From the NCBI GenBank assembly GCA_001650895.1, contig LXYH01000019.1, forward strand, positions 1-64,000: a DNA stretch of 64,000 nucleotides, in the 5' to 3' direction. This document shows, piece after piece, positions 54,196 through 62,889 of the stretch; positions within the stretch are counted from its first letter, which is position 1; every line of letters begins with the position of its first letter. Both the position numbers and the translations under genes were made by a program. The notes under the pieces were generated by a model. The model was given only the letters and a program-made list of their open reading frames with translations. It did no database searches and was not told the DNA's origin. Origin of the DNA: Rhodobacteraceae bacterium EhC02 (lineage in GTDB: Bacteria; Pseudomonadota; Alphaproteobacteria; Rhodobacterales; Rhodobacteraceae).

Positions 54196-55341
54196 ATGAC
54201 AGACAGCACGCCCTTCGAGATCTTTCTGGCCGTCCCTCCGGGGCTGGAACCCGCGCTGGCCGAAGAGGTCGCGCAGCTTGGGTTTCCGGCACCCGTGATC
54301 GTGGCGGGCGGTGTCACCTTTCAGGGCGGCTGGCCCGATGTCTGGCGGGCTAACCTGTGTCTGCGCGGGGCCACCCGCGTGCTGGCGCGGATCGGCAGCT
54401 TTCGCGCCATGCATCTGGCACAGCTGGACAAGCGCGCGCGCAAATTCGACTGGGCCGCAGTGTTGCGCCCCGATGTGCCCGTGCGGGTCGAGGCGACATG
54501 CAAGGCGTCGAAGATCTATCACGCGGGCGCTGCCAGACAGCGGATCGAAAAAGCCCTGCGCGAGACATTGGGAGTCGAGGTGCTTACCGGACCCGCTGCC
54601 GAGGACGCGCCCGAGGACATGTCGGAACTGCGCCTCAAGGTCCGGATCGAGGATGACCTGTGCACCTTCAGCATCGACACCACGGGCATGTCGCTGCACA
54701 AGCGCGGCCACAAGCAGGCGATGGCCAAGGCCCCCCTGCGCGAAACCCTTGCGGCCCTTTTCCTGCGCCAATGCGGCTATGACGGCACCGAACCCGTGGT
54801 CGATCCGATGTGCGGGTCAGGCACTTTCGTGATCGAGGCGGCGGAAATGGCCCTTGACCTGCTTCCCGGACGGGCAAGAAGCTATGCCTTTGAAAGACTG
54901 GCGAATTTTGACGTCCCATCGTGGGACACCCTGAAAAAGGCGGCACCTGCCCGCGAAACACCCCTGCGGTTTTACGGGTCTGACCGGGATGCGGGCGCGA
55001 TCCGCGCAGCCACCGCCAATGCCGAACGGGCCGGCGTTTCGGGGGTCATCACCTTCCAGTGCCACGCGGTCAGCGATCTTCAGCGGCCCGATGGCCCGCC
55101 CGGCCTTGTGATGGTCAATCCGCCCTATGGCGCGCGGATCGGGGATCGCAAGCTGCTTTTCGCCCTTTATGGGGCTTTGGGAAAGACACTGGCGGAACGC
55201 TTCCGCGGCTGGCGCGTGGGGATCGTGACCAGCGATCCGTCCCTTGCCAAGGCGACGGCCCTTCCCTTCCTGCCACCCGCCCCGCCCGTGTCGAACGGCG
55301 GGTTGAAGGTCACACTTTACCGCACCGCCCCCTTGCCCTGA
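54196..55341 (+). CDS. THUMP-domain class I SAM-dependent RNA methyltransferase
   Basis: 381 residues from ATG 54196. An N-terminal THUMP-like region (~1-160) precedes a methyltransferase domain with PVVDPMCGSGTFVIEAAEMA, then FYGSDRDAGAIRAATANAER, and the catalytic motif MVNPPYGARIGDR. It resembles RlmL N-terminal-type enzymes that make N2-methylguanosine in 23S rRNA. The exact target is not certain. Confidence 0.9.
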   Translation: MTDSTPFEIFLAVPPGLEPALAEEVAQLGFPAPVIVAGGVTFQGGWPDVWRANLCLRGATRVLARIGSFRAMHLAQLDKRARKFDWAAVLRPDVPVRVEATCKASKIYHAGAARQRIEKALRETLGVEVLTGPAAEDAPEDMSELRLKVRIEDDLCTFSIDTTGMSLHKRGHKQAMAKAPLRETLAALFLRQCGYDGTEPVVDPMCGSGTFVIEAAEMALDLLPGRARSYAFERLANFDVPSWDTLKKAAPARETPLRFYGSDRDAGAIRAATANAERAGVSGVITFQCHAVSDLQRPDGPPGLVMVNPPYGARIGDRKLLFALYGALGKTLAERFRGWRVGIVTSDPSLAKATALPFLPPAPPVSNGGLKVTLYRTAPLP

Positions 55342-55374
55342 TACTGCCGCCGAACGCACAAAGGACCGACACCG

Positions 55375-56172
55375 ATGCCACACACCCTCGTCACCCAGCA
55401 GAACATCGATGATTTCCAGCGTGACGGCGTCGTCCTGATCAAGGGTCTGTTCAAGGATCATGTCGACACGCTGGCCGCCGGGATCGCACGCAACATGGCC
55501 GAGCCCGGCCCCTACGCTGCCGAAAACCTGAAAGCGGGCGAAGGCGGGCGGTTCTTCGATGACTATTGCAACTGGCAGCGAATCCCCGAATTCGAAGAGG
55601 TGATCCGCAACTCTCCCGCCGCCGAGGTCGCGGCCGACCTGACGGGATCGCAGGCCGTTCAGCTTTTTCACGACCATATCCTTGTCAAGGAGCCGGGCAC
55701 ATCCAAGCCGACGCCATGGCACCAGGACGGCCCCTATTACTTCGTCGAGGGACGGCAGACCGTCAGCTTCTGGTCGCCGCTCGACCCGGTGACCAAGGCC
55801 AGCCTGCGCTGCGTCGCAGGCTCGCATCTGTGGCCCCGCCCGGTGCTGCCGACCCGCTGGCTGTCCGAAGAGAATTTCTATCCCGACGCGGATGCCTACA
55901 TGCCCGTGCCCGATCCGGACGCCGAAGGCATGGAGATCCGCGAATGGTCGATGGAGCCGGGTGATGCGGTCGCCTTTCACTACAGCACGCTGCACGGCGC
56001 GCGCGGGAACGAGACCACGCAACGCCGCCGTGCCTTTTCGCTGCGCCTTGTGGGCGATGACGCGCGCTATGTGGAACGACCCGGCCGTACCTCGCCCCCC
56101 TTTCCGGGGCATGACATGCAGGCGGGCCAGAAGCTGCGCGAGGACTGGTTCCCGGTGCTGTTCCGCCGCTGA
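55375..56172 (+). CDS. Phytanoyl-CoA dioxygenase (PhyH)-family oxygenase
   Basis: 265 residues. The Fe(II) facial triad is His116-x-Asp118 in PWHQDGPYY, with distal His near 207 in STLHGARGN. QRRRAFSLRLVGDDARY gives the 2-oxoglutarate-binding Arg. Substrate unknown; the family hydroxylates small molecules such as ectoine or phosphonates. It lies 33 bp after the methyltransferase gene. Confidence 0.9.
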   Translation: MPHTLVTQQNIDDFQRDGVVLIKGLFKDHVDTLAAGIARNMAEPGPYAAENLKAGEGGRFFDDYCNWQRIPEFEEVIRNSPAAEVAADLTGSQAVQLFHDHILVKEPGTSKPTPWHQDGPYYFVEGRQTVSFWSPLDPVTKASLRCVAGSHLWPRPVLPTRWLSEENFYPDADAYMPVPDPDAEGMEIREWSMEPGDAVAFHYSTLHGARGNETTQRRRAFSLRLVGDDARYVERPGRTSPPFPGHDMQAGQKLREDWFPVLFRR

Positions 56173-56250
56173 ACCTGCCCTCGCGGCAGGGCTTCCCCCG
56201 CTGCGCAGAGGGGCCTAGGGTCGGACGATCACGAAACGCGAAAGTTGCCG

Positions 56251-57453
56251 ATGCGATTGCCGGTTCTGTTCATTCTGATCACCGTGGTGATCGACGCCAT
56301 GGGGATCGGGCTGATCCTGCCGGTCATGCCCGACCTGATCCGCGAAACGACAGGTGGCAGCCTGGCGCAGGCGGCTGTCTGGGGCGGCATCCTGTCCACG
56401 GCCTTTGCCGCGATGCAATTCCTGTTCGGCCCCATCCTTGGTGCGCTGTCCGACCGTTTCGGGCGGCGGCCCGTGCTGCTGACCTCGCTGCTGGTCATGG
56501 CGGCGGATTACCTGGTGATGGCGCTGGCGGGCTCGATCTGGCTGCTGTTGGCCGGGCGCATCGTGGGCGGGATCACGGCCGCCACGCATTCCACGGCATC
56601 GGCCTATATGGCCGACATTTCGCAACCGCATGAAAAGGCGCGCAACTTCGGCCTGATCGGCGCGGCCTTCGGCGTGGGCTTCGTGCTGGGACCGGTGATC
56701 GGCGGGTTGCTGGCCGAATGGGGCACGCGCGCACCCTTCATCGCGGCGGCGCTGCTGGCACTGGCCAATGCCGGTTTCGGATGGCTGGTGCTGCGCGAGA
56801 CGGTCACGGACCGGATCCGCCGCCCCTTCGAGTGGCGCCGCGCCAATCCCTTCGGTGCGATCCGCGCGGTGTCGCGGCTGGCCGGGGTGGGCGCGCTGAT
56901 CTGGGTCTATTTCCTTTATCATTTCGCCACGGTCGTCTATCCGGCGATCTGGGCCTATTTCACCGCCGAACGCTTCGGCTGGTCGCCGGGGCTGATCGGT
57001 GTTTCGCTGGCGGTCTACGGCATCTCCCTGGCGGTGGTGCAGGGCACGCTGATCGGTCCTGCGATCCGCGCCTTCGGCGAGGCGCGTACCGTGCTGCTGG
57101 GCCTTGTGATCGAAGTTGTCTCGCTGGTGATCCTTGGTTTCATCTCGTCCGGGTTGCTGTTGTTGCTTCTGATCCCGGTCACGGCGCTGGGGGCAATCGG
57201 GCTGCCGGCGCTGCAAGGCATCCTGTCGCGCGCGGTGCCTGACAACGCACAGGGCGAACTGCAGGGCGTGCTGACCAGCCTGACGGCCGTGGCCATGGTG
57301 CTGGCACCCTTGGTGATGACCCAGACCTTCGCCAGTTTCACCCGCGCCGAGGCCGCAATCTATCTGCCCGGTGCGCCTTTCCTGCTGTCGGCGCTGATCA
57401 TGGCGCTGGCCACGGTGATCTATCAGGCACGCGGGCGGCGCATCACCGGTTGA
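56251..57453 (+). CDS. Tet-like MFS drug efflux transporter
   Basis: 400 residues. MFS motif A is in GALSDRFGRRPVLL, with PVMPDLIRE upstream and GLIGAAFGVGFVLGPVIGG as motif C, typical of TCR/TetA and Bcr pumps. ATG 56251 is preferred; a TTG at 56245 is also in frame. No repressor is adjacent, so its substrate and regulation are open. Confidence 0.88.
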   Translation: MRLPVLFILITVVIDAMGIGLILPVMPDLIRETTGGSLAQAAVWGGILSTAFAAMQFLFGPILGALSDRFGRRPVLLTSLLVMAADYLVMALAGSIWLLLAGRIVGGITAATHSTASAYMADISQPHEKARNFGLIGAAFGVGFVLGPVIGGLLAEWGTRAPFIAAALLALANAGFGWLVLRETVTDRIRRPFEWRRANPFGAIRAVSRLAGVGALIWVYFLYHFATVVYPAIWAYFTAERFGWSPGLIGVSLAVYGISLAVVQGTLIGPAIRAFGEARTVLLGLVIEVVSLVILGFISSGLLLLLLIPVTALGAIGLPALQGILSRAVPDNAQGELQGVLTSLTAVAMVLAPLVMTQTFASFTRAEAAIYLPGAPFLLSALIMALATVIYQARGRRITG

Positions 57454-57559
57454 GGGCGCTGAATTCCGACATGCGAAGGGCTGTTTTGCACTTGCACGGC
57501 TGATCGGGGGCGGGCAGGTTCGGGCGAACTGACAGGACCAGACCGGAAAGGAACCCACC

Positions 57560-58648
57560 ATGCAGATGATCAAGGCCGCCGTATGCCATGCCTTCGGCAC
57601 CCCCCTGACCATCGAAGAGGTGCGTCTGCGCGCGCCCGAGATGGGCGAGGTCGAGGTCAGGCTTGACGCCGTGGCGATCTGCCATTCCGACATCTCCTTT
57701 GCCGAAGGCGCATGGGGCGGCACACTGCCCGCGGTCTATGGCCACGAGGCGGCGGGCCGCGTGACGGCCCTTGGCGCCGGTGTGGCCGGGCTGGCGGTGG
57801 GTGACAGCGTGGCCGTGACGCTGATCCGCGCCTGCGGTGGCTGCACCAATTGCGGATCGGGCAAGCCCACGCTGTGCGAGACGCCCTATAACGGCGACAA
57901 GGGCCCGCTGAGCACCGCCGATGGCGGCGTGCTGCATCAGGCCATGGCCTGCGGCGCCTTTGCGGAGTCCGTGGTGGTCGATCAAAGCCAGGTCGTGAAG
58001 ATCCCCGACGAGCTGGGCAAGGATCTTGCGGCGCTACTGTCCTGTGGCGTGATCACGGGCGTGGGGGCTGTGGTCAATGCTGCCGGTCTGCGCGCCGGGC
58101 AGGATGTGGTCGTGATCGGTGCGGGCGGCGTGGGCCTGAACGCGATCCAGGGCGCGCGGATCGCAGGCGCGCGCCGGATCATCGCCGTTGACATGTCTGA
58201 GGAGAAACTGGCCATCGCGCGCGAATTCGGCGCAACCGACGGTATCCTGGCGACTGACGCGAAACCCTGGAGCCGCGCCAAGCGGATCCTGGGGCGGGGC
58301 GCTGACGCGGTCATCGTGACCGTGGGCGCGATCCCGGCCTATGACACCGCACCGCGCTATCTGGGCTATGGCGGGCGCGTGGTCATGGTGGGAATGCCCC
58401 ATTCGGGCCAGACCTCCAGCTATGAACCCGTCGTGATGGCCGCCGTGGGCCAGGGGCTGGTCGGGTCCAAGATGGGCGATGTGGTGATCAAGCGCGACAT
58501 CCCCTGGATGGTGGACCTCTACCAGCAGGGGCGGCTGAAGCTGGACGAGCTGATCTCGGGCCGCTGGACGCTTGATCAGATCAACGAGGCGATCGCCGAT
58601 ACCAAGACAGGTGCCGCGCGGCGCAACGTGATCATCCTGAACGACTGA
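57560..58648 (+). CDS. Zinc-dependent alcohol dehydrogenase
   Basis: 362 residues; AAGGA sits 7 nt before ATG 57560. The catalytic zinc site is in AICHSDISFAEG and YGHEAAGRV. Structural zinc cysteines are in CGGCTNCGSGKPTLC. The Rossmann site is VVIGAGGVGLNAIQGARIAG. Substrate unknown. It is followed 45 bp later by an enolase-superfamily dehydratase, suggesting a sugar or sugar-acid pathway. Confidence 0.92.
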   Translation: MQMIKAAVCHAFGTPLTIEEVRLRAPEMGEVEVRLDAVAICHSDISFAEGAWGGTLPAVYGHEAAGRVTALGAGVAGLAVGDSVAVTLIRACGGCTNCGSGKPTLCETPYNGDKGPLSTADGGVLHQAMACGAFAESVVVDQSQVVKIPDELGKDLAALLSCGVITGVGAVVNAAGLRAGQDVVVIGAGGVGLNAIQGARIAGARRIIAVDMSEEKLAIAREFGATDGILATDAKPWSRAKRILGRGADAVIVTVGAIPAYDTAPRYLGYGGRVVMVGMPHSGQTSSYEPVVMAAVGQGLVGSKMGDVVIKRDIPWMVDLYQQGRLKLDELISGRWTLDQINEAIADTKTGAARRNVIILND

Positions 58649-58693
58649 CGACACCTTTCACTGTTCCATGAATACGCACAGGAGCGACGGACG

Positions 58694-59926
58694 ATGAAGC
58701 TTGCTGATCTTGACATCATCGTGACCGCGCCCCCCGCGCCGGGCTGGGGCGGGCGGTACTGGATCTTCGTGAAGGTCACGACCGACACCGGCATCACGGG
58801 CTGGGGCGAATGCTATGCCTCAAGCGTCGGGCCCGATGCCATGCGCGCGGTGATCGAGGATGTGTTCGCCCGCCACATGCAGGGCGAGAACCCCGAGAAT
58901 ATCGAGAAGATGTTCCGCCGCGTCTATTCGTCCGGCTTTACCCAGCGCCCCGACCTGACGGTGATGGGCGCATTTTCAGGGCTGGAAATCGCGTGCTGGG
59001 ACATCCTGGGCAAGGATCGCGGACGGCCGGTCTGGGCGCTGCTGGGCGGCAAGATGAACGACCGGCTGCGCGCCTATACCTATCTCTATCCGCTGCCCCA
59101 TCACGAACATGGGCCCTTCTGGGTCTCGCCCGAGATGGCCGCGGAATCCGCGATCGATGCCGTGGATCGCGGCTATACGGCGGTCAAGTTCGACCCCGCC
59201 GGCCCCTATACGATGCGCGGCGGCCATATGCCTGCGATGTCCGATATTTCCCGTTCGGTCGCCTTTTGCCGTGCGATCCGCGAGGCGGTGGGCGATCGTG
59301 CCGACCTGCTGTTCGGCACCCATGGGCAGTTCAGCACCGCGGGCGCGATCCGGATGGGCCAGGCGCTGGAGCCCTATAGCCCGCTGTGGTACGAAGAACC
59401 GATGCCGCCAGATAATCTGCTGGAATTCCAGAAGGTTGCGCAGGCCGTTCGCATTCCTCTGGCCACGGGCGAGCGGATGACCACCAAGGCGGAATTCGCC
59501 ACCCTGCTGCGTACCGGCGGGGCCGAGATCTTGCAGCCCGCGCTGGGGCGTGCCGGCGGCATCTGGGAGATGAAGAAAGTGGCCGCCATGGCCGAGGCCT
59601 TCAACGCGCAGATGGCCCCGCATCTTTACGCAGGCCCCGTGGAATGGGCCGCGAACATCCATCTGGCCGCCTCGATCCCCAATCTTCTGATGATCGAAAC
59701 CATCGAGACCCCGTTCCATGACAAGCTGATCAAGGGGATGATCCGGGTCGAGAACGGCCATGTGATCCCGCCCGAAACCCCCGGTCTCGGGATCGAGATC
59801 GACGAGGATCTGGCCCGCGCGCACCCCTTCACCGGGACGGGTTTGCACCTGCAAATGCAGGAAGACCCTTGCGATTACCAGAATGAGAACCATTTTGAAG
59901 GCGGTGCTCCGGCTGACAAGCAGTAA
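58694..59926 (+). CDS. Mandelate racemase/muconate lactonizing enzyme family protein
   Basis: 410 residues, enolase superfamily. A capping domain starts MKLADLDIIVTAPPAPGWGG. The barrel has AVKFDPAGPY, LLFGTHGQF, WYEEPMPPDN, ATGERMTTK and MAPHLYAGPVEWAANIHLA. It probably dehydrates an acid sugar, as many such enzymes do, but the specificity residues do not let me name the substrate. It is paired with the upstream dehydrogenase. Confidence 0.9.
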   Translation: MKLADLDIIVTAPPAPGWGGRYWIFVKVTTDTGITGWGECYASSVGPDAMRAVIEDVFARHMQGENPENIEKMFRRVYSSGFTQRPDLTVMGAFSGLEIACWDILGKDRGRPVWALLGGKMNDRLRAYTYLYPLPHHEHGPFWVSPEMAAESAIDAVDRGYTAVKFDPAGPYTMRGGHMPAMSDISRSVAFCRAIREAVGDRADLLFGTHGQFSTAGAIRMGQALEPYSPLWYEEPMPPDNLLEFQKVAQAVRIPLATGERMTTKAEFATLLRTGGAEILQPALGRAGGIWEMKKVAAMAEAFNAQMAPHLYAGPVEWAANIHLAASIPNLLMIETIETPFHDKLIKGMIRVENGHVIPPETPGLGIEIDEDLARAHPFTGTGLHLQMQEDPCDYQNENHFEGGAPADKQ

Positions 59927-59971
59927 TGTCGCACTTTCCGGAGGGGTGTGATAAGAGAGTTGAGCGACCCC

Positions 59972-60343
59972 ATGCAGGACCTGGCAGAATTGACGACGAC
60001 AACACAAAGCCCGCCCGCGCCGCCCTCTGAAATGGCGCGTAGCGCCGAGGCGGCTGCGGCCTATCTCAAGACGCTGGCCCATGAGGGGCGGCTGATGATC
60101 CTGTGCCATCTCGGCTCGGGCGAGAAATCCGTGGGCGAGTTGGAAAACCTGCTTGAGATCCGGCAGGCCGCCGTCAGCCAGATGCTGGCGCGCCTGCGCG
60201 AGGAAGGTCTTGTGACCACACGGCGCGAGGGCAAGACGATCTTCTACAGCCTCGCCGATGAAAACACCTATGAGGTGATCGGCCTTCTGTACCGTCTGTT
60301 CTGCAGCCCCGAAGGCAAGGACACGACCCGCACCTCCTGCTGA
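59972..60343 (+). CDS. SqrR/BigR-type ArsR-family persulfide-sensing repressor
   Basis: 123 residues from ATG 59972; GTG 59948, 3 nt after GGAGGGG, is a possible longer start. Winged helix VGELENLLEIRQAAVSQMLA at ~54-73. Cys45 in LMILCHL and Cys111 in LYRLFCS are 66 apart, the same spacing as the two sensing cysteines of SqrR and BigR. No sulfide oxidation gene is adjacent; the TauE gene lies 6.6 kb away. Confidence 0.88.
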   Translation: MQDLAELTTTTQSPPAPPSEMARSAEAAAAYLKTLAHEGRLMILCHLGSGEKSVGELENLLEIRQAAVSQMLARLREEGLVTTRREGKTIFYSLADENTYEVIGLLYRLFCSPEGKDTTRTSC

Positions 60344-60360
60344 TCACCGGACTTGCGGCC

Positions 60361-61248
60361 TCAGCCCTGTGACCACCAGTCGGCGATCTGGGCGCGCGCA
60401 ATCGCGGATTGCGGACCGATGGCGACCAGCCGGGTCCTTGCGACCCTGTCCAGCGCGGGTTTGATCTCGATGCTGCGCCCCACGACCTGAACCTCCCAGC
60501 CGGTGCTGTCGGGCGCGGCCACAAGCCCCTTGATCCGGTAAAGCGCCTGCGGCGCCTGCGCCAGTTTAGCGGCCAGCGCCGCGCGGGTCATCGCCTCGTC
60601 GCCCTCATGACTCCAGCCGACATAGGCAGGATGACCGCCCCCGTCGCGCTTGCCCTGCAAGGGCGCAAGCCCCCCCAGAAGCAGCGGCGCCACGGCGGCG
60701 CAATCGGCGACATCGATCTGCGGCGCGGCGCTGAGCGCGGCCAGCCGCGCGGCCAGGGCGGGCGGCACGCCCCCTTCCGCCTTCGAGATCAGCAGCAGGT
60801 CCGCCGCCGCCACCTGGCCCCGGATCTGCGCACCGATCTGCGCGTCATCGGCCAGCGCCCCCCAATGCAGCGCATCCACGACCACGGCGATGCCGCCATA
60901 GGCCATGTCTGGTTCTGCCCGTGCCGCCGTGGCGATGCGCGCGGGATCCGCGATGCCTGACGCCTCGATCAACAGATGATCCGGGCGCGGGCGGCGATCC
61001 AGCGCATCCCCCATCGCCATGAAAAGATCGGCCCCCATGGTGCAGCAGACGCAGCCATTGGTCAGGGTCATCGTGTCGCCATCCGCCGACACCAGCAGAT
61101 CGGCGTCGATGTTGATCGCGCCGAAATCATTGACCATGACCAGCACACGCTGGCCATGATCCTCGCGCAGCAAGCGGTTGATCAGCGTGGTCTTGCCCGC
61201 GCCAAGATATCCGCCGATCACCGTCAGGGGCAGGCGCGGCAGGCTCAT
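60361..61248 (-). CDS. CobW-family (G3E) GTPase
   Basis: 295 residues. P-loop GYLGAGKTTLINRLL, the metal-binding CxCC in TNGCVCCTMG near 66-70, and switch EASGIADP. G3E GTPases deliver Zn or other metals to client enzymes. It overlaps the upstream amidohydrolase by 4 nt, so that metalloenzyme is the likely client. It converges on the SqrR-like gene. Confidence 0.9.
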   Translation of the reverse strand: MSLPRLPLTVIGGYLGAGKTTLINRLLREDHGQRVLVMVNDFGAINIDADLLVSADGDTMTLTNGCVCCTMGADLFMAMGDALDRRPRPDHLLIEASGIADPARIATAARAEPDMAYGGIAVVVDALHWGALADDAQIGAQIRGQVAAADLLLISKAEGGVPPALAARLAALSAAPQIDVADCAAVAPLLLGGLAPLQGKRDGGGHPAYVGWSHEGDEAMTRAALAAKLAQAPQALYRIKGLVAAPDSTGWEVQVVGRSIEIKPALDRVARTRLVAIGPQSAIARAQIADWWSQG

Positions 61249-62873
61249 GCCAGGTGCACCCGCCCGTCAAGGACAGTGCCCAGAACCGGCACATCCTTCA
61301 GCGCCATGGGATCGACACCCAAAGGATCATCGCCCAGGATCGCGAAATCCGCGCGCTTGCCGGTCTCGATGCTGCCGACCTCGTGATCCATCTTCAGGGT
61401 GAAGGCCGCCCCAAGCGTGATCGCATGCAGCGCCTCGGGCACGGTGATGCATTGGGCCGCGCCCAGGGTGCGGCCCGTCATGGTCTGCCGGTTGACGGCG
61501 CACCAGGCGGTGAACAAGGGCCCCAGCGGCGTCACGGGCGCGTCGGAATGCAGCGCCACATGCACGCCCGCATCCAGCGCCGCGCGGGCAGCATTCATCC
61601 GGCAGGCGCGATCCTCGCCCACGGTCAGGGCGGCGTGCTGATCACCGAAATACCAGATGTGATTGGAAAAGATATTGGTGCAGACGCCCAGTTCCGCACA
61701 GCGCAGGAACTGGTCCACCCCCATCAGCTGACAATGCTGCAGGACATGGCGCGCATCCTGCCAGGGATGGCTGCGGGCAGCTTCGGCAATCGCGTCGATG
61801 GCAACCGCGCTGGCCTCGTCGCCGTTGACATGGATGTGCATCTGGACGCCGGCCTGCTGCATGGTGGCCACCATGCGCTGGATCTCGGCGGGGGCCATGT
61901 TCCAGATCCCGTTGGCCTGTCCGCCGACGTAGCCGGGCCATTTCACCCGCGCGGTCCAGCCCTGGATCGAGCCGTCGGTCATCAGTTTGACCGCCCCCAT
62001 CCGCAGCTTGTCACGCGACTGCGCCTTGAGGGCCAGTGCGCGCGCCGCCGCCTGCGCGGGATCCGTCCCGGCCACACCCAGCACCGGCACCAGCCGTGCC
62101 GGAAAATCCGCATCATCCGTCACGGCGACCAGCGTCGCCAGATCGGCATCCTCCATCTGTGAGTAGAGATCGGTAACAGTGGTCACGCCGGCCCGCATGC
62201 AGACCGCGCCATAGCTGCGGATCGCGCCCTCGGTCTGGGAAAGCCCGCGAAAATCCATGCCGACACGCCGCATCACCGGGAACATCGCCGCCATTTCCTG
62301 CAACTCGCCGGTGGGATCGCCCTTGGCGTCCTTTACCACGCCCTCGGCATTGGTGGCCCGGTCATAGCCCGCCATCTCCAGCGCCTTCGAGTTCACGCAC
62401 ATCAGGTGGAAATTCGAGAACATGATCGCCACCGGCCGGTCGGTGCTGATCTGGTCCAGATGCTTGCGGCTGAGGCGCTCACCCGAGAAGAAGATCGGAT
62501 CCAACCCCCAGCCCAGAAGCGGCTGACCGGGTTCAAGCGTCTTTTCATAGTCCGACAGGTCGCGCACCACCGCATCCAGATCGGGCTTGCCCTTCCACCA
62601 TTTGCCCTGTGGGTCCATGCGGTCGTGATACCCGGCATAGGCGAAATTCCACATCGCGCCTGCCATCATGTGCGCATGACCTTCGACCAGACCCGGCATC
62701 AGCACCGCATCCTTGAGGCTGTCATCATGGCGCACAGCGCCCCAGGCATCGGCGCAATCCGCGCCACCCACGGCCAGAATCCGCCCGTCCCGGACAGCGA
62801 CATGTGTCGCCTCGGGTCGGTTCGGATCCATGGTGATGATCTTGCGGGCGCTGAAGACGGTGATTGTGGACAT
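61245..62873 (-). CDS. YtcJ-like metal-dependent amidohydrolase
   Basis: 542 residues. Metal-binding HxH is in LVEGHAHMMAG near 62-70, with HIHVNGDEA and HSDAPVTPLGP later. It is paralogous to the next gene (same blocks MAAMFPVMRR, LMTDGSIQG, NHIWYFGDQHAAL). SD AAGGAAAGGAA precedes the ATG, 16 bp after the paralog. Substrate unknown. Confidence 0.9.
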   Translation of the reverse strand: MSTITVFSARKIITMDPNRPEATHVAVRDGRILAVGGADCADAWGAVRHDDSLKDAVLMPGLVEGHAHMMAGAMWNFAYAGYHDRMDPQGKWWKGKPDLDAVVRDLSDYEKTLEPGQPLLGWGLDPIFFSGERLSRKHLDQISTDRPVAIMFSNFHLMCVNSKALEMAGYDRATNAEGVVKDAKGDPTGELQEMAAMFPVMRRVGMDFRGLSQTEGAIRSYGAVCMRAGVTTVTDLYSQMEDADLATLVAVTDDADFPARLVPVLGVAGTDPAQAAARALALKAQSRDKLRMGAVKLMTDGSIQGWTARVKWPGYVGGQANGIWNMAPAEIQRMVATMQQAGVQMHIHVNGDEASAVAIDAIAEAARSHPWQDARHVLQHCQLMGVDQFLRCAELGVCTNIFSNHIWYFGDQHAALTVGEDRACRMNAARAALDAGVHVALHSDAPVTPLGPLFTAWCAVNRQTMTGRTLGAAQCITVPEALHAITLGAAFTLKMDHEVGSIETGKRADFAILGDDPLGVDPMALKDVPVLGTVLDGRVHLA

Positions 62874-62889
62874 CGGGTTCCTTTCCTTC

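Noticed and set aside
56174-56212. GC hairpins after the PhyH gene as terminators
   Set aside because: CCTGCC/GGCAGG and CCCC/GGGG stems exist but have no T tract.
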